Under the pieces are notes generated by a model. It saw only the letters and a program-made list of their open reading frames with translations, made no database searches and was not told where the DNA came from. This document shows positions 1 through 6,495 of a DNA stretch of 11,973 nt, one piece after another; the first letter of the stretch is position 1, and the number at the start of each line of letters is the position of its first letter. A program made the translations under genes and the position numbers. Source of the stretch: an uncultured Erysipelotrichaceae bacterium (GTDB lineage Bacteria; Bacillota_I; Bacilli_A; Erysipelotrichales; Coprobacillaceae); contig UPXV01000052.1 in assembly GCA_900538465.1 (NCBI GenBank), positions 1 to 11,973 of the forward strand, given 5' to 3'.

Positions 1-40
1 TAAAAGAAAAAAGTAGCAACTTTTTAAAAGTTACCACTTT
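1..40 (-). terminator. Rho-independent terminator at the end of the operon
   Basis: On the minus strand, arms at 26-40 and 10-24 pair over 15 bp if two G-U wobbles are allowed. The second arm runs into a U-rich tract (TTTTTTCTTTTA) at positions 12-1. On the plus strand the same arms have two A-C mismatches, so the structure is built for minus-strand RNA. It lies about 40 bp beyond the stop of the UPF0303 gene, and a smaller TGTCAA/TTGACA dyad (about 40-65) sits between them. The U tract reaches the window edge. Confidence 0.82.
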
Positions 41-81
41 GTCAACAATCTGGAATAATATTGACATATTATTTATATTTT

Positions 82-606
82 TCAAACAAGTTTACCAGTA
101 AATTTAGGGACACTTTTTCCTAGGTACATGCACAAAGCATCAATAATCAATTGATGATCTAATCCATCGTGTAACCCTGATAAAGCAACAGTTGCTATGA
201 GATCATTATTCACATAAATAGGATAAGCTCCTCCAACTGGTAAACACTTATTATCCTGATTGAAAAGTTCATTAAGTCCACCTTCACTTTGTTGTTTCGC
301 CATTGCCCATAGACTACAATGCCCTGTTAAACACACTGTCTCTCTTTTTGCCATCGCAAAATGTATATTTCTTTGTTTTTTTTGATTAGCAACAAACTGA
401 AAAATTGGAATTTGATCTTTTTCTCTTATAATAAGCACAACAATTTCTTCAGCATAATCTCTAGATAACTGAACAATGAAATTGCCAAATGATAAAGCAT
501 CATAGCTATCGAATTTATCGAATTGTAAAATCCTTTCTATTTCTTCTAATTCAGAGGTACACCCTTTAGGATATTTACCTTTTAATTCTTTTATTAACTG
601 ATCCAC
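82..606 (-). CDS. UPF0303 / HbpS-GlcG-like ('heme-degrading domain') protein
   Basis: This 174-residue protein starts at a GTG (604-606), chosen because AAAGGAG at 615-621 lies 8 nt upstream. It fits the UPF0303 family, a branch of the GlcG/HbpS-like fold. The visible marks are a central RxxV..TGHCSLWAM block (about residues 88-103) and a C-terminal GGAYPI segment (125-130) followed by LIATVALSGLHDGLDHQL, the family's 'GG.PI..IG.VGVSGL...DH' signature. Database copies are often labelled heme-degrading, but the family's reaction is not settled and I claim no activity. There is no signal peptide or membrane segment, so it is probably cytoplasmic. It is the last gene before the terminator and is separated from rpiB by 288 bp, with a possible promoter (TATAAT at 669-674) and a palindrome of its own. 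It may therefore be transcribed partly on its own. Its role in sugar use is unknown. Confidence 0.8.
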   Translation of the reverse strand: MDQLIKELKGKYPKGCTSELEEIERILQFDKFDSYDALSFGNFIVQLSRDYAEEIVVLIIREKDQIPIFQFVANQKKQRNIHFAMAKRETVCLTGHCSLWAMAKQQSEGGLNELFNQDNKCLPVGGAYPIYVNNDLIATVALSGLHDGLDHQLIIDALCMYLGKSVPKFTGKLV

Positions 607-638
607 TTATATTACTCCTTTCATAGATGTTTTTAAAA

Positions 639-660
639 AGGTCAACAATATTGCTGACCT
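639..660 (-). terminator. 22-bp palindrome: weak terminator or operator
   Basis: The plus strand reads AGGTCAACAAT followed by ATTGCTGACCT, an inverted repeat with a single non-identical pair (G-U in minus RNA). As minus RNA it folds into an 8-bp stem with a 6-nt AAUAUU loop followed by UUUUU, a modest intrinsic terminator for read-through from rpiB. It also begins just downstream of a TATAAT at 669-674 and ends 18 bp before the UPF0303 ribosome binding site, which is where an operator would sit. The sequence alone does not decide between these roles. Confidence 0.5.
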
Positions 661-669
661 GAATTTTTA

Positions 670-825
670 TTATAAAAATTTGCCAATCATGAAAATTGTT
701 ATTGGTTTGTTATGACTTGGTTTCTTAAATAAATTATTATCTCTTTTTACTTGTTTCACCTGTATCCATGCAAATTCTCTAATACTTTTATATTGCAGCA
801 ATGAAGAAAACATATAAGATAGCAT
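670..825 (-). CDS. Possible 51-aa small ORF, or remnant / repeat
   Basis: An ATG at 823-825 opens a 51-residue frame ending in TAA (670-672). The frame is in fact open for six more codons upstream. Its sequence is rich in K, N and F, includes REFAWIQVKQVKRDNN around residues 16-31, and ends in MIGKFL. No good Shine-Dalgarno precedes the ATG (only GAGAG at a distance of about 6 nt). I do not recognise a family. In AT-rich DNA a 57-codon open stretch is uncommon but can arise by chance. The alternatives are a decayed gene end or a dispersed intergenic sequence. Confidence 0.22.
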   Translation of the reverse strand: MLSYMFSSLLQYKSIREFAWIQVKQVKRDNNLFKKPSHNKPITIFMIGKFL

Positions 826-894
826 ACATTTCTCTCGCTTTATTTATAATCACTTCAATATCATTTAAGAGGATGAATATTTGGCTTAATAAAT

Positions 895-1344
895 TTATTT
901 TTGTTTTTCTTCAATATCTTTTAACATATCAATGCGTACTTGGTGTCTTCCACCTTTGTATTCGCCTTCTAACCATGCATCAACAATCATTTTCGCAAGT
1001 TCTATTCCAATAACTCTTGCTCCAAATGCTAACATGTTTGTATTATTATGTTCTCTTGATAATTTTGCTGAATAAGGTTCACTACAAGTCACACAGCGGA
1101 TACCATTGACTTTATTTGCTGCTAATGAAATGCCAACACCTGTTCCGCAGATAACAATCCCCATATCAACTTTTCCAGTGATAACTGCATTGGCTACTGC
1201 TTCACCTGAGACTGGATAATCAAATTTTTCACTACTATCTGTTCCAAAATCGATCACTTCATAACTATATTTTTCTTCAATATATTTACTGATTGCATTT
1301 TTATATTCAACTGCAACATGATCATTACCAATTCCAATCTTCAT
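895..1344 (-). CDS. rpiB: RpiB/LacAB-family sugar-phosphate isomerase (ribose-5-P / allose-6-P isomerase)
   Basis: At 149 residues this is a full-length RpiB. It interconverts aldose and ketose phosphates in the cytoplasm: ribose-5-P with ribulose-5-P, and in the known allose route allose-6-P with allulose-6-P. Visible are the N-terminal GxDH motif (D8, H9), the catalytic cysteine in CGTGVG (C66), the SLAANK segment, HNN at 99-101 with the conserved LAFGARVIG after it, and the phosphate-binding GGRH near residues 131-134. A single protein with the active-site Cys argues for RpiB rather than one half of a LacA/LacB pair. It starts 13 bp after the GH1 stop with AAAGAG upstream. The AlsE-type epimerase two genes upstream suggests allose-6-P as the physiological substrate; ribose-5-P remains possible. 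Confidence 0.9.
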   Translation of the reverse strand: MKIGIGNDHVAVEYKNAISKYIEEKYSYEVIDFGTDSSEKFDYPVSGEAVANAVITGKVDMGIVICGTGVGISLAANKVNGIRCVTCSEPYSAKLSREHNNTNMLAFGARVIGIELAKMIVDAWLEGEYKGGRHQVRIDMLKDIEEKQK

Positions 1345-1357
1345 ATAAAATCTCTTT

Positions 1358-2815
1358 TCATTTTAAATCTTCACCATTACTTTTGATTACCTTTTTATAC
1401 CAGTAAAATGAATCCTTTCGATATCGACGTAAGTCACCATTTCCTTGGTCATCGATATCTACATATATCATTCCGTAACGCTTACTCATTTGTCCTGTTG
1501 AAAAACTTACTAAGTCTAAGCAGCCCCATGTCGTGTAACCAAACAACTGGACACCTTCTTCAACTGCTTCTTTCATTGCTTGAATATGGTCATGATGATA
1601 ATCAATACGATATTGATCATGAATAGTTCCGTCTTCTTCTAATTTGTCATAAGCACCTAATCCATTTTCAACATCAAATATTGGTTTTTGGTAACGATCG
1701 TTTAAAACATGTAAGAAATATTTAAATCCTATTGGATCCATCGCCCAACCCCAATCAGAATATTTCAAATATGGATTTTTAACGCTACTGATTAAGTTAC
1801 CACCAACTCTATCATCTGACTCATGAGTTGTTGCTACACTTGACATATAGTAAGAAAAACCAATGAAATCTGCTTGTCCTTCCATCATATCTTTTCTATC
1901 TTCTTCGCTAATATGAAGAACAACCCCTTCTTCTTCCCATAGTCTTTTAGAGAAGTCTGGATATTTTCCTCTTAACATAGCATCACCATAATAACAGAAT
2001 CCATCTTGAAAGTTTTTATATGTTAACATAACATCTTTCGGATCACATGTAAGGGGATAACTGCACATTCCAGCAATCATACATCCCACTTGAATATTTT
2101 TATCAATACTATGAGCAAGTTTTACACTTTTTGCCGCTGCAATGATTTGATTGTGCAATGATTCATAGACAATTTGCATATTAGCATGACCACTCGCTTT
2201 TGCAAACATAACCAATACATTAATTTCATTAAATGTCATCCATTTGTTAACATAATCTTTATATTCTGTGAAACATACTTTTGCAAAAGCAACAAACTCA
2301 TCAATCATATTTCTGTTTTCCCAACCACCATAAGTTTCCTCAAAGTAAGTTGGTTCATCATATTTGTATAAAGTAATGACAGGATCCATTCCTAATCTCT
2401 TCGCTTCTTTAAAAATATTTCTGTAGAATTCAACACCTTCTTGATTAATACCCCCTTGAATTCCATGTGGATAAATTCTTGCCCAGGAAACAGTCGTATT
2501 AAAAGTTGTAAATCCCATTTCAGCAAATAAAGCTAAGTCTTCTTTCCAATGATGATAGAAATCAGAGGCAACATGATTAATATAATGAACATCATCAAAC
2601 AACTCATATTTAGCCCCTTTTGGCAAACGATCAAACTGAAACATTTCGCCTCTTCTTCCGTCTACATTTCTATAAAAAATCTTTCTTAAATTAATATCTG
2701 GTGAAGCTTCACCATAGTCTGTTTGAACAGGGCTTTTTCCACCCTCATTCCATCCACCTTCAACTTGAGTAGCACTAATAGAACCACCCCACAGAAAATT
2801 CTTGGGAAAAGCCAT
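1358..2815 (-). CDS. GH1 6-phospho-beta-glycosidase, atypical -1 subsite
   Basis: This 485-residue protein has the normal length of a GH1 phospho-glycosidase, a retaining enzyme that cleaves imported sugar-6-phosphate beta-glycosides in the cytoplasm. The acid/base is E197 in TFNEIN and the nucleophile E383 in VENG. The phosphate-binding tail, typical of 6-phospho-beta-glucosidases, shows S437, K445 and Y447 in SFSTGQMSKRYG, and FSYYMS is at 320-325. Two usually fixed residues differ. The His of the 'LxHY/F' motif, which contacts O3 of the -1 sugar, is K151 (TLYKYDEP). The Arg of 'LRLSINW', which supports the nucleophile, is N106 (FNTTVSW). The paralogue at 4966-6447 keeps both (H153, R108), and the two align without gaps there. 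The frame is intact and the start has AAAGGAG about 6 nt upstream, 14 bp after the epimerase gene. Either the specificity is altered or the enzyme is weak; GH1 membership is certain. Confidence 0.94.
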   Translation of the reverse strand: MAFPKNFLWGGSISATQVEGGWNEGGKSPVQTDYGEASPDINLRKIFYRNVDGRRGEMFQFDRLPKGAKYELFDDVHYINHVASDFYHHWKEDLALFAEMGFTTFNTTVSWARIYPHGIQGGINQEGVEFYRNIFKEAKRLGMDPVITLYKYDEPTYFEETYGGWENRNMIDEFVAFAKVCFTEYKDYVNKWMTFNEINVLVMFAKASGHANMQIVYESLHNQIIAAAKSVKLAHSIDKNIQVGCMIAGMCSYPLTCDPKDVMLTYKNFQDGFCYYGDAMLRGKYPDFSKRLWEEEGVVLHISEEDRKDMMEGQADFIGFSYYMSSVATTHESDDRVGGNLISSVKNPYLKYSDWGWAMDPIGFKYFLHVLNDRYQKPIFDVENGLGAYDKLEEDGTIHDQYRIDYHHDHIQAMKEAVEEGVQLFGYTTWGCLDLVSFSTGQMSKRYGMIYVDIDDQGNGDLRRYRKDSFYWYKKVIKSNGEDLK

Positions 2816-2829
2816 AATTTTTCTCCTTT

Positions 2830-3480
2830 CTAAAATTTTCTTAATTCTTCATAAATTTCTTGATAACTTTTATCTTTGCCAAACAATGCGCTTGTTCCAA
2901 GAATAAATCCGTCAGCACCTAAAGCTGATAATTCCTTGATTCTTGATGGTGAACACGCTCCATCAATAATAATCTTAAAACTATATTTCTTTTTTAACTC
3001 TACTAATTTTATAATTTTATTTTTAGTGAATTCAATAAACTTTTGTCCTGAAAAACCAGGGTTTACTGTCATTACCATAACATAATCTACTAGATTCAAC
3101 ATTTCATTAATTGTTTCAATACTTGTATCAGGATTAACAGCAACACCTGCCATTTTTCCTTTAGATTTAATATAGGCAAGTGTTTTCACTACATATCTTT
3201 CACTTTCGGGATGAATATAAATAAGATCACATCCTGCATCAATAAACCAATCCACTTTACTAGATGGATTTTCAATCATGAGATGGCAGTCTACCATTTT
3301 ATTAGTATTCTTTCTGATAGTCTTAATATCCATAATTCCCATTGTCATATTTGGAACAAAAGTACCATCCATCACATCACAATGAAAGATATCTACACCC
3401 GCTTTATCTAAAAACTGTACTTCTTCAGCTAACTTACCATAATCAGCACACATCATACTTGGACATAATAACTTTTTCAT
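2830..3480 (-). CDS. alsE: D-allulose-6-phosphate 3-epimerase (AlsE-type, Rpe superfamily)
   Basis: This 216-residue TIM barrel of the ribulose-phosphate 3-epimerase superfamily carries the catalytic and metal set H33, D35, H66 and D173, with the phosphate-binding GTS at 195-197. Recalled comparison favours AlsE over Rpe at several places. PSMMC (7-11) is AlsE-like where Rpe has PSILS. VDCHLM (63-68) and VMTVNPGF match AlsE better. DGAC (173-176) parallels AlsE DGSC where Rpe has DGG, and GTSALF parallels AlsE GTSGLF where Rpe has GSAIF. The expected reaction is allulose-6-P to fructose-6-P. It follows the ROK gene by 65 bp with AGGAAG before the ATG, and its stop lies just before the ribosome binding site of the atypical GH1. 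Pentose-phosphate Rpe activity is the main alternative. Confidence 0.8.
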   Translation of the reverse strand: MKKLLCPSMMCADYGKLAEEVQFLDKAGVDIFHCDVMDGTFVPNMTMGIMDIKTIRKNTNKMVDCHLMIENPSSKVDWFIDAGCDLIYIHPESERYVVKTLAYIKSKGKMAGVAVNPDTSIETINEMLNLVDYVMVMTVNPGFSGQKFIEFTKNKIIKLVELKKKYSFKIIIDGACSPSRIKELSALGADGFILGTSALFGKDKSYQEIYEELRKF

Positions 3481-3545
3481 TTATACACTTCCTATCTTTT
3501 TTCATCCATATCCAATGAAATCATAACCTTTAGTTTTATAATTAT

Positions 3546-4445
3546 CTAATAATTTTCTAATATATGAACAAGATAAGCCCCTATCAAATTAGCATCATTT
3601 TTATATTTGCATGAAATAAGACGAGGCATAGTAGGTGGTAATTGATATTTTGCTTCGCTGTCAAACATTGCTTTTAATTTTTCATTTAACTTATCAATTA
3701 AAATTTTCTGATTGGAAATACCACCACCAATGGCAATAGTTTCAACATCAAAAATAGCTTGTAGATTATATAAATATACAATACAGATATCACAATATTT
3801 ATCCAATGCTGCAATTGCTTTTTCATCACCACTATGAACAAGTTCAAATAGCTTAAGTCCATCTATATCATTAGGCAATCCCAGTTCTCTAGCAATATTA
3901 ATGAGTCCAGTTGCACTACCACCATACATAAACCACGTATGATTTAAACTACTTTTTGAATAACTTCTTAAAAGAGAAAACTCTACTCCGCAGTTTCGTG
4001 TTCCCTTATAGAACTTACCATCTAGAATCGCAGCACCTCCAATACCTGTACCAAAGATTACTACTAAGGCATTTTGACAGCCTTTTAATGATCCTTCTTT
4101 ATACTCTGCTAAACCTGCACATATACCATCATTTTCCACGGTAATCTTAATTGGTATTAACTCACTTAGTATCTTTGTAATACTTCTTCCATTAAAAAAA
4201 GGAAACTGACCTGAAGACATAACAATACCTGTTTGACTATTAATCTTACCACCTAATGAAATTCCAATACCTCTTATTTCGTCCTTATAAGTTTCATAAA
4301 TTTTCCTAATAGTAGCAACAAATATTTCTTCATTTTTGTTTGGAGTTTCAACAATAGACTTATGATAAAAGTTGAATTTATCATCGATTAAAGCATATTT
4401 TAAAAATGAGCCGCCAAAATCTAATACTAATACTTTATCCTTCAT
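3546..4445 (-). CDS. ROK-family sugar kinase lacking the zinc motif
   Basis: This 299-residue cytoplasmic kinase phosphorylates a sugar with ATP. Visible are the N-terminal phosphate loop DFGGS (9-13), the catalytic base D106 in ENDG, the second ATP motif GTGIGG (132-137), and a C-terminal GGGIS (240-244). The sugar-binding Glu of the usual 'GEIGH' motif appears to be E155 in GVEFS, but the following His is absent (S157-L158). The downstream CxCGxxGC zinc cluster is also absent, so this belongs to the zinc-free ROK clade found in many Bacillota. Substrate cannot be read directly. In this company, D-allose (as for AlsK, also a ROK protein) or a beta-disaccharide (as for BglK) are the reasonable candidates. 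It begins just after the stop of the VOC-like gene, with the TAG of that gene inside the ribosome binding region. Confidence 0.87.
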   Translation of the reverse strand: MKDKVLVLDFGGSFLKYALIDDKFNFYHKSIVETPNKNEEIFVATIRKIYETYKDEIRGIGISLGGKINSQTGIVMSSGQFPFFNGRSITKILSELIPIKITVENDGICAGLAEYKEGSLKGCQNALVVIFGTGIGGAAILDGKFYKGTRNCGVEFSLLRSYSKSSLNHTWFMYGGSATGLINIARELGLPNDIDGLKLFELVHSGDEKAIAALDKYCDICIVYLYNLQAIFDVETIAIGGGISNQKILIDKLNEKLKAMFDSEAKYQLPPTMPRLISCKYKNDANLIGAYLVHILENY

Positions 4446-4453
4446 ATATAATC

Positions 4454-4954
4454 CTACCTATTGTATTTTTTCTTGAGTTCGTTTAATAATTCCCTATTAT
4501 CACTTAATTGTCCAATATTTAAATCTGTACCATGCATGTCTTTAGTATGAGCTAAAGAATATATATAGGAAGAATAATAACCTTTATGATATGGTTTTTC
4601 TCCAATAAATTCATAAGCCTTATCTAAATTAGAAACAGTAAACTCAATATCCATAAATCCCTCTCCATATTTATCTAAATGTTTCCTCCATGGCGTTTTT
4701 GCTTCTCTGGGTTGCCAAAAAGCAAGAGTAATTGGTGAAAAAACTTCTTTATCATTTATTTTAAACTTTGCTGTTTTCACATCACTGCATTCTTCTGGTA
4801 TTCCATCTGTAAAAGCAGGAACTTTATCAAATGGCGGTATATAATATTCCATTTCAGGACCTCTGCCTGTCAACTTAGTCCAACCTTTAACTATTTTGTC
4901 CAAATATTTAACAACAAAGTTAATTTGTTTAATTGTTGTACTTCCAAATTCCAT
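4454..4954 (-). CDS. Divergent VOC (glyoxalase-fold) protein, non-canonical metal site
   Basis: This 166-residue protein looks like two beta-alpha-beta-beta-beta modules. The first starts at IKQINFVVKYLDKIVKGW (8-25); the second starts at the GEGFMDIEFTVSNLDKAYEF stretch (97-116). The arrangement recalls the methylmalonyl-CoA-epimerase-like branch of the vicinal oxygen chelate superfamily. The usual His/Glu metal ligands are replaced: Q10 at the first His position, A/F in LAFWQP (77-82) where a Glu is expected, D102 at the second His, and N146 at the last Glu. It may bind metal differently or act as a binding protein. It is tightly packed, 11 bp after the GH1 stop with GAGGTGAT as ribosome binding site, and 8 bp before the ROK gene. 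I cannot name its substrate; a role in sugar epimerisation or keto-sugar handling is inferred from context only. Confidence 0.62.
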   Translation of the reverse strand: MEFGSTTIKQINFVVKYLDKIVKGWTKLTGRGPEMEYYIPPFDKVPAFTDGIPEECSDVKTAKFKINDKEVFSPITLAFWQPREAKTPWRKHLDKYGEGFMDIEFTVSNLDKAYEFIGEKPYHKGYYSSYIYSLAHTKDMHGTDLNIGQLSDNRELLNELKKKYNR

Positions 4955-4965
4955 ATAATCACCTC

Positions 4966-6447
4966 TTATTGGTTTGTTAAATCTTCACCATTTGTTGCAA
5001 TAACTTTTTTGTACCATTCAAAGCTGTCTTTTTTACTTCTTGTACCATCGCCATTACCTTCATCATCATAATCAACATAAATAAACCCATAACGTTTATG
5101 CATTTCTCCAGTTGAACAGCTAACGATATCAATACACCCCCATGTTGTATAACCAATTAATTCAACACCATCTTCGTTGATTGCATCAGCCATAGCAGTA
5201 ATATGTCTTCTCAAGTAATCAATTCGATAAGTATCATGAATTGAACCATCTTCTTCAACTTTATCTACTGCACCAAAACCATTTTCTACAATAAATAAGG
5301 GTTTCTGATAACGATCATATAAACAATCTAAAGCATATCTTAATCCAACAGGATCAATCTGCCAACCCCAGTCACTAGCTTCTAAGTATGGATTTTTAAT
5401 TCCTGTAAAGAAATTACCTGGTTGATTAGCAATAACATTTGGATCAGCACTTACACAGCCTGACATATAATAAGAGAATGCTAAAAAGTCCACAGTTCCA
5501 TTTACTAAAATATCTTTATCTTCATCAGTTAGACCTAATTCTAATCCTTTTCTTTCAATATCTTTTAACTTGTAATTTGGATAATATCCTCTACACATAA
5601 CATCAGTGAACCAATAAGTATTATTCAAACGTTCCCAACATTCCATAGTGTCATCTGGATGACTTGTATAAGGATAGAAAGTTCCATAATTAATCATTCC
5701 GCCAACTTTAAAATCAGGGTTGATTTCGTGCAATGCCTTTACAGTCATTGCGCTAGCAATCAGTTGATTTCTTGTACAGATGATTTTATTTTGATCATTA
5801 GATACTCCTACACCTGCGCCTGTCCATATACTTAAATCAGTTACATTGATTTCATTAAAAGTTATCCAGTATTCAACTTTATCTTTATATCTTTCAGCAA
5901 CTGTTTTCGCATACTTAACAAAACAGTCAATATTTCTTCTATCCAACCATGAACCCCAAGTATTTGTTAAGGCAATTGGTATTTCATAGTGAGATAAAGT
6001 TACTAATGGTTTAATGTTATATTTTAATAATTCATCAAATACATCATCATAAAATTTTAATCCTGCTTCATTCGGTTCATCATCATATCCATTAGGATAA
6101 ATTCTTGGCCAATTAATGCTTAAACGTAATGTTTTAAATCCCATCTCAGCAAATAAAGCGATATCTTCTTTATAATGGTGGTAAAAATCTGTACCCAAAT
6201 GAGTAGGATAATCATATCCTTCAAAGCATCCAAATACGGCATCACCTGGTGCTTCTATTGTAGATGCATTGTCAGCATGAACAACTCCATCACTTGTTTT
6301 ATAAGTAATAAATCTATCTTTCGTTTTGCTTCCTCTCGTCATTACATCAGCAATACTTATGCCTTTTCCATCCTCTAGATAAGCACCTTCGTATTGGTTA
6401 GCCGACACTGCTCCACCCCATAAAAAATCTTTAGGAAATTTACTCAT
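4966..6447 (-). CDS. GH1 6-phospho-beta-glucosidase (BglA-like)
   Basis: This 493-residue cytoplasmic enzyme hydrolyses PTS-imported beta-glucoside-6-phosphates to glucose-6-P plus aglycone or sugar. It has all GH1 hallmarks: FLWGGAVSANQYEGA at the N terminus with the O3/O4-binding Gln, R108 in LRLSINWPR, H153 in LSHYEIP, acid/base E199 in TFNEIN, and nucleophile E388 in VENG. FSYYMS (325-330) and the phosphate-binding S443, K451 and Y453 in SCSTGEMHKRYG mark it as a phospho-glucosidase. The start is fixed by a perfect AAGGAGG a few bases upstream. It lies 48 bp after the oxidoreductase gene. It is a paralogue of the GH1 at 1358-2815; both end in a similar KKVI..NGEDL tail, but the substrate-contact residues differ. 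This copy looks like the standard enzyme of the pair. Confidence 0.96.
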   Translation of the reverse strand: MSKFPKDFLWGGAVSANQYEGAYLEDGKGISIADVMTRGSKTKDRFITYKTSDGVVHADNASTIEAPGDAVFGCFEGYDYPTHLGTDFYHHYKEDIALFAEMGFKTLRLSINWPRIYPNGYDDEPNEAGLKFYDDVFDELLKYNIKPLVTLSHYEIPIALTNTWGSWLDRRNIDCFVKYAKTVAERYKDKVEYWITFNEINVTDLSIWTGAGVGVSNDQNKIICTRNQLIASAMTVKALHEINPDFKVGGMINYGTFYPYTSHPDDTMECWERLNNTYWFTDVMCRGYYPNYKLKDIERKGLELGLTDEDKDILVNGTVDFLAFSYYMSGCVSADPNVIANQPGNFFTGIKNPYLEASDWGWQIDPVGLRYALDCLYDRYQKPLFIVENGFGAVDKVEEDGSIHDTYRIDYLRRHITAMADAINEDGVELIGYTTWGCIDIVSCSTGEMHKRYGFIYVDYDDEGNGDGTRSKKDSFEWYKKVIATNGEDLTNQ

Positions 6448-6495
6448 ATATATCCTCCTTAAATTAAATAAATTTTCAAATCTTTTTTTAATATA

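Larger units (their letters stand above)
607..894. other. 288-bp gap between rpiB and the UPF0303 gene
   Basis: This is the longest non-coding stretch inside the minus-strand block; the neighbouring joints are mostly 9-65 bp. It holds a 51-codon minus-strand reading frame (670-825) of doubtful status, a TATAAT on the minus strand at 669-674 without a convincing -35, a 22-bp near-perfect palindrome at 639-660, and the ribosome binding site of the downstream gene at 615-621. I see no clear terminator immediately after rpiB. The gap could be a leftover of a deleted gene, a dispersed intergenic repeat, or a real promoter region. Confidence 0.6.

Noticed and set aside
41..649. GTCAACAAT at 41-49 and 641-649 as direct repeats of a mobile element around the UPF0303 gene
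   Set aside because: Nine AT-rich bases shared across 600 bp are weak evidence; there is no transposase, and no longer flanking repeat or inverted end is visible.
801..1013. Plus-strand frame with a signal-peptide-like start (MKKTYKIAYISLALFI)
   Set aside because: It has no Shine-Dalgarno, and more than half of it lies antisense to the well-supported rpiB gene; the hydrophobic start is a product of AT-rich sequence.
3481..3545. Internal promoter or extended ROK reading frame in the 65-bp gap before the epimerase gene
   Set aside because: The in-frame continuation after the TAG gives only 17 low-complexity residues, and no -35/-10 pair with acceptable spacing is present.
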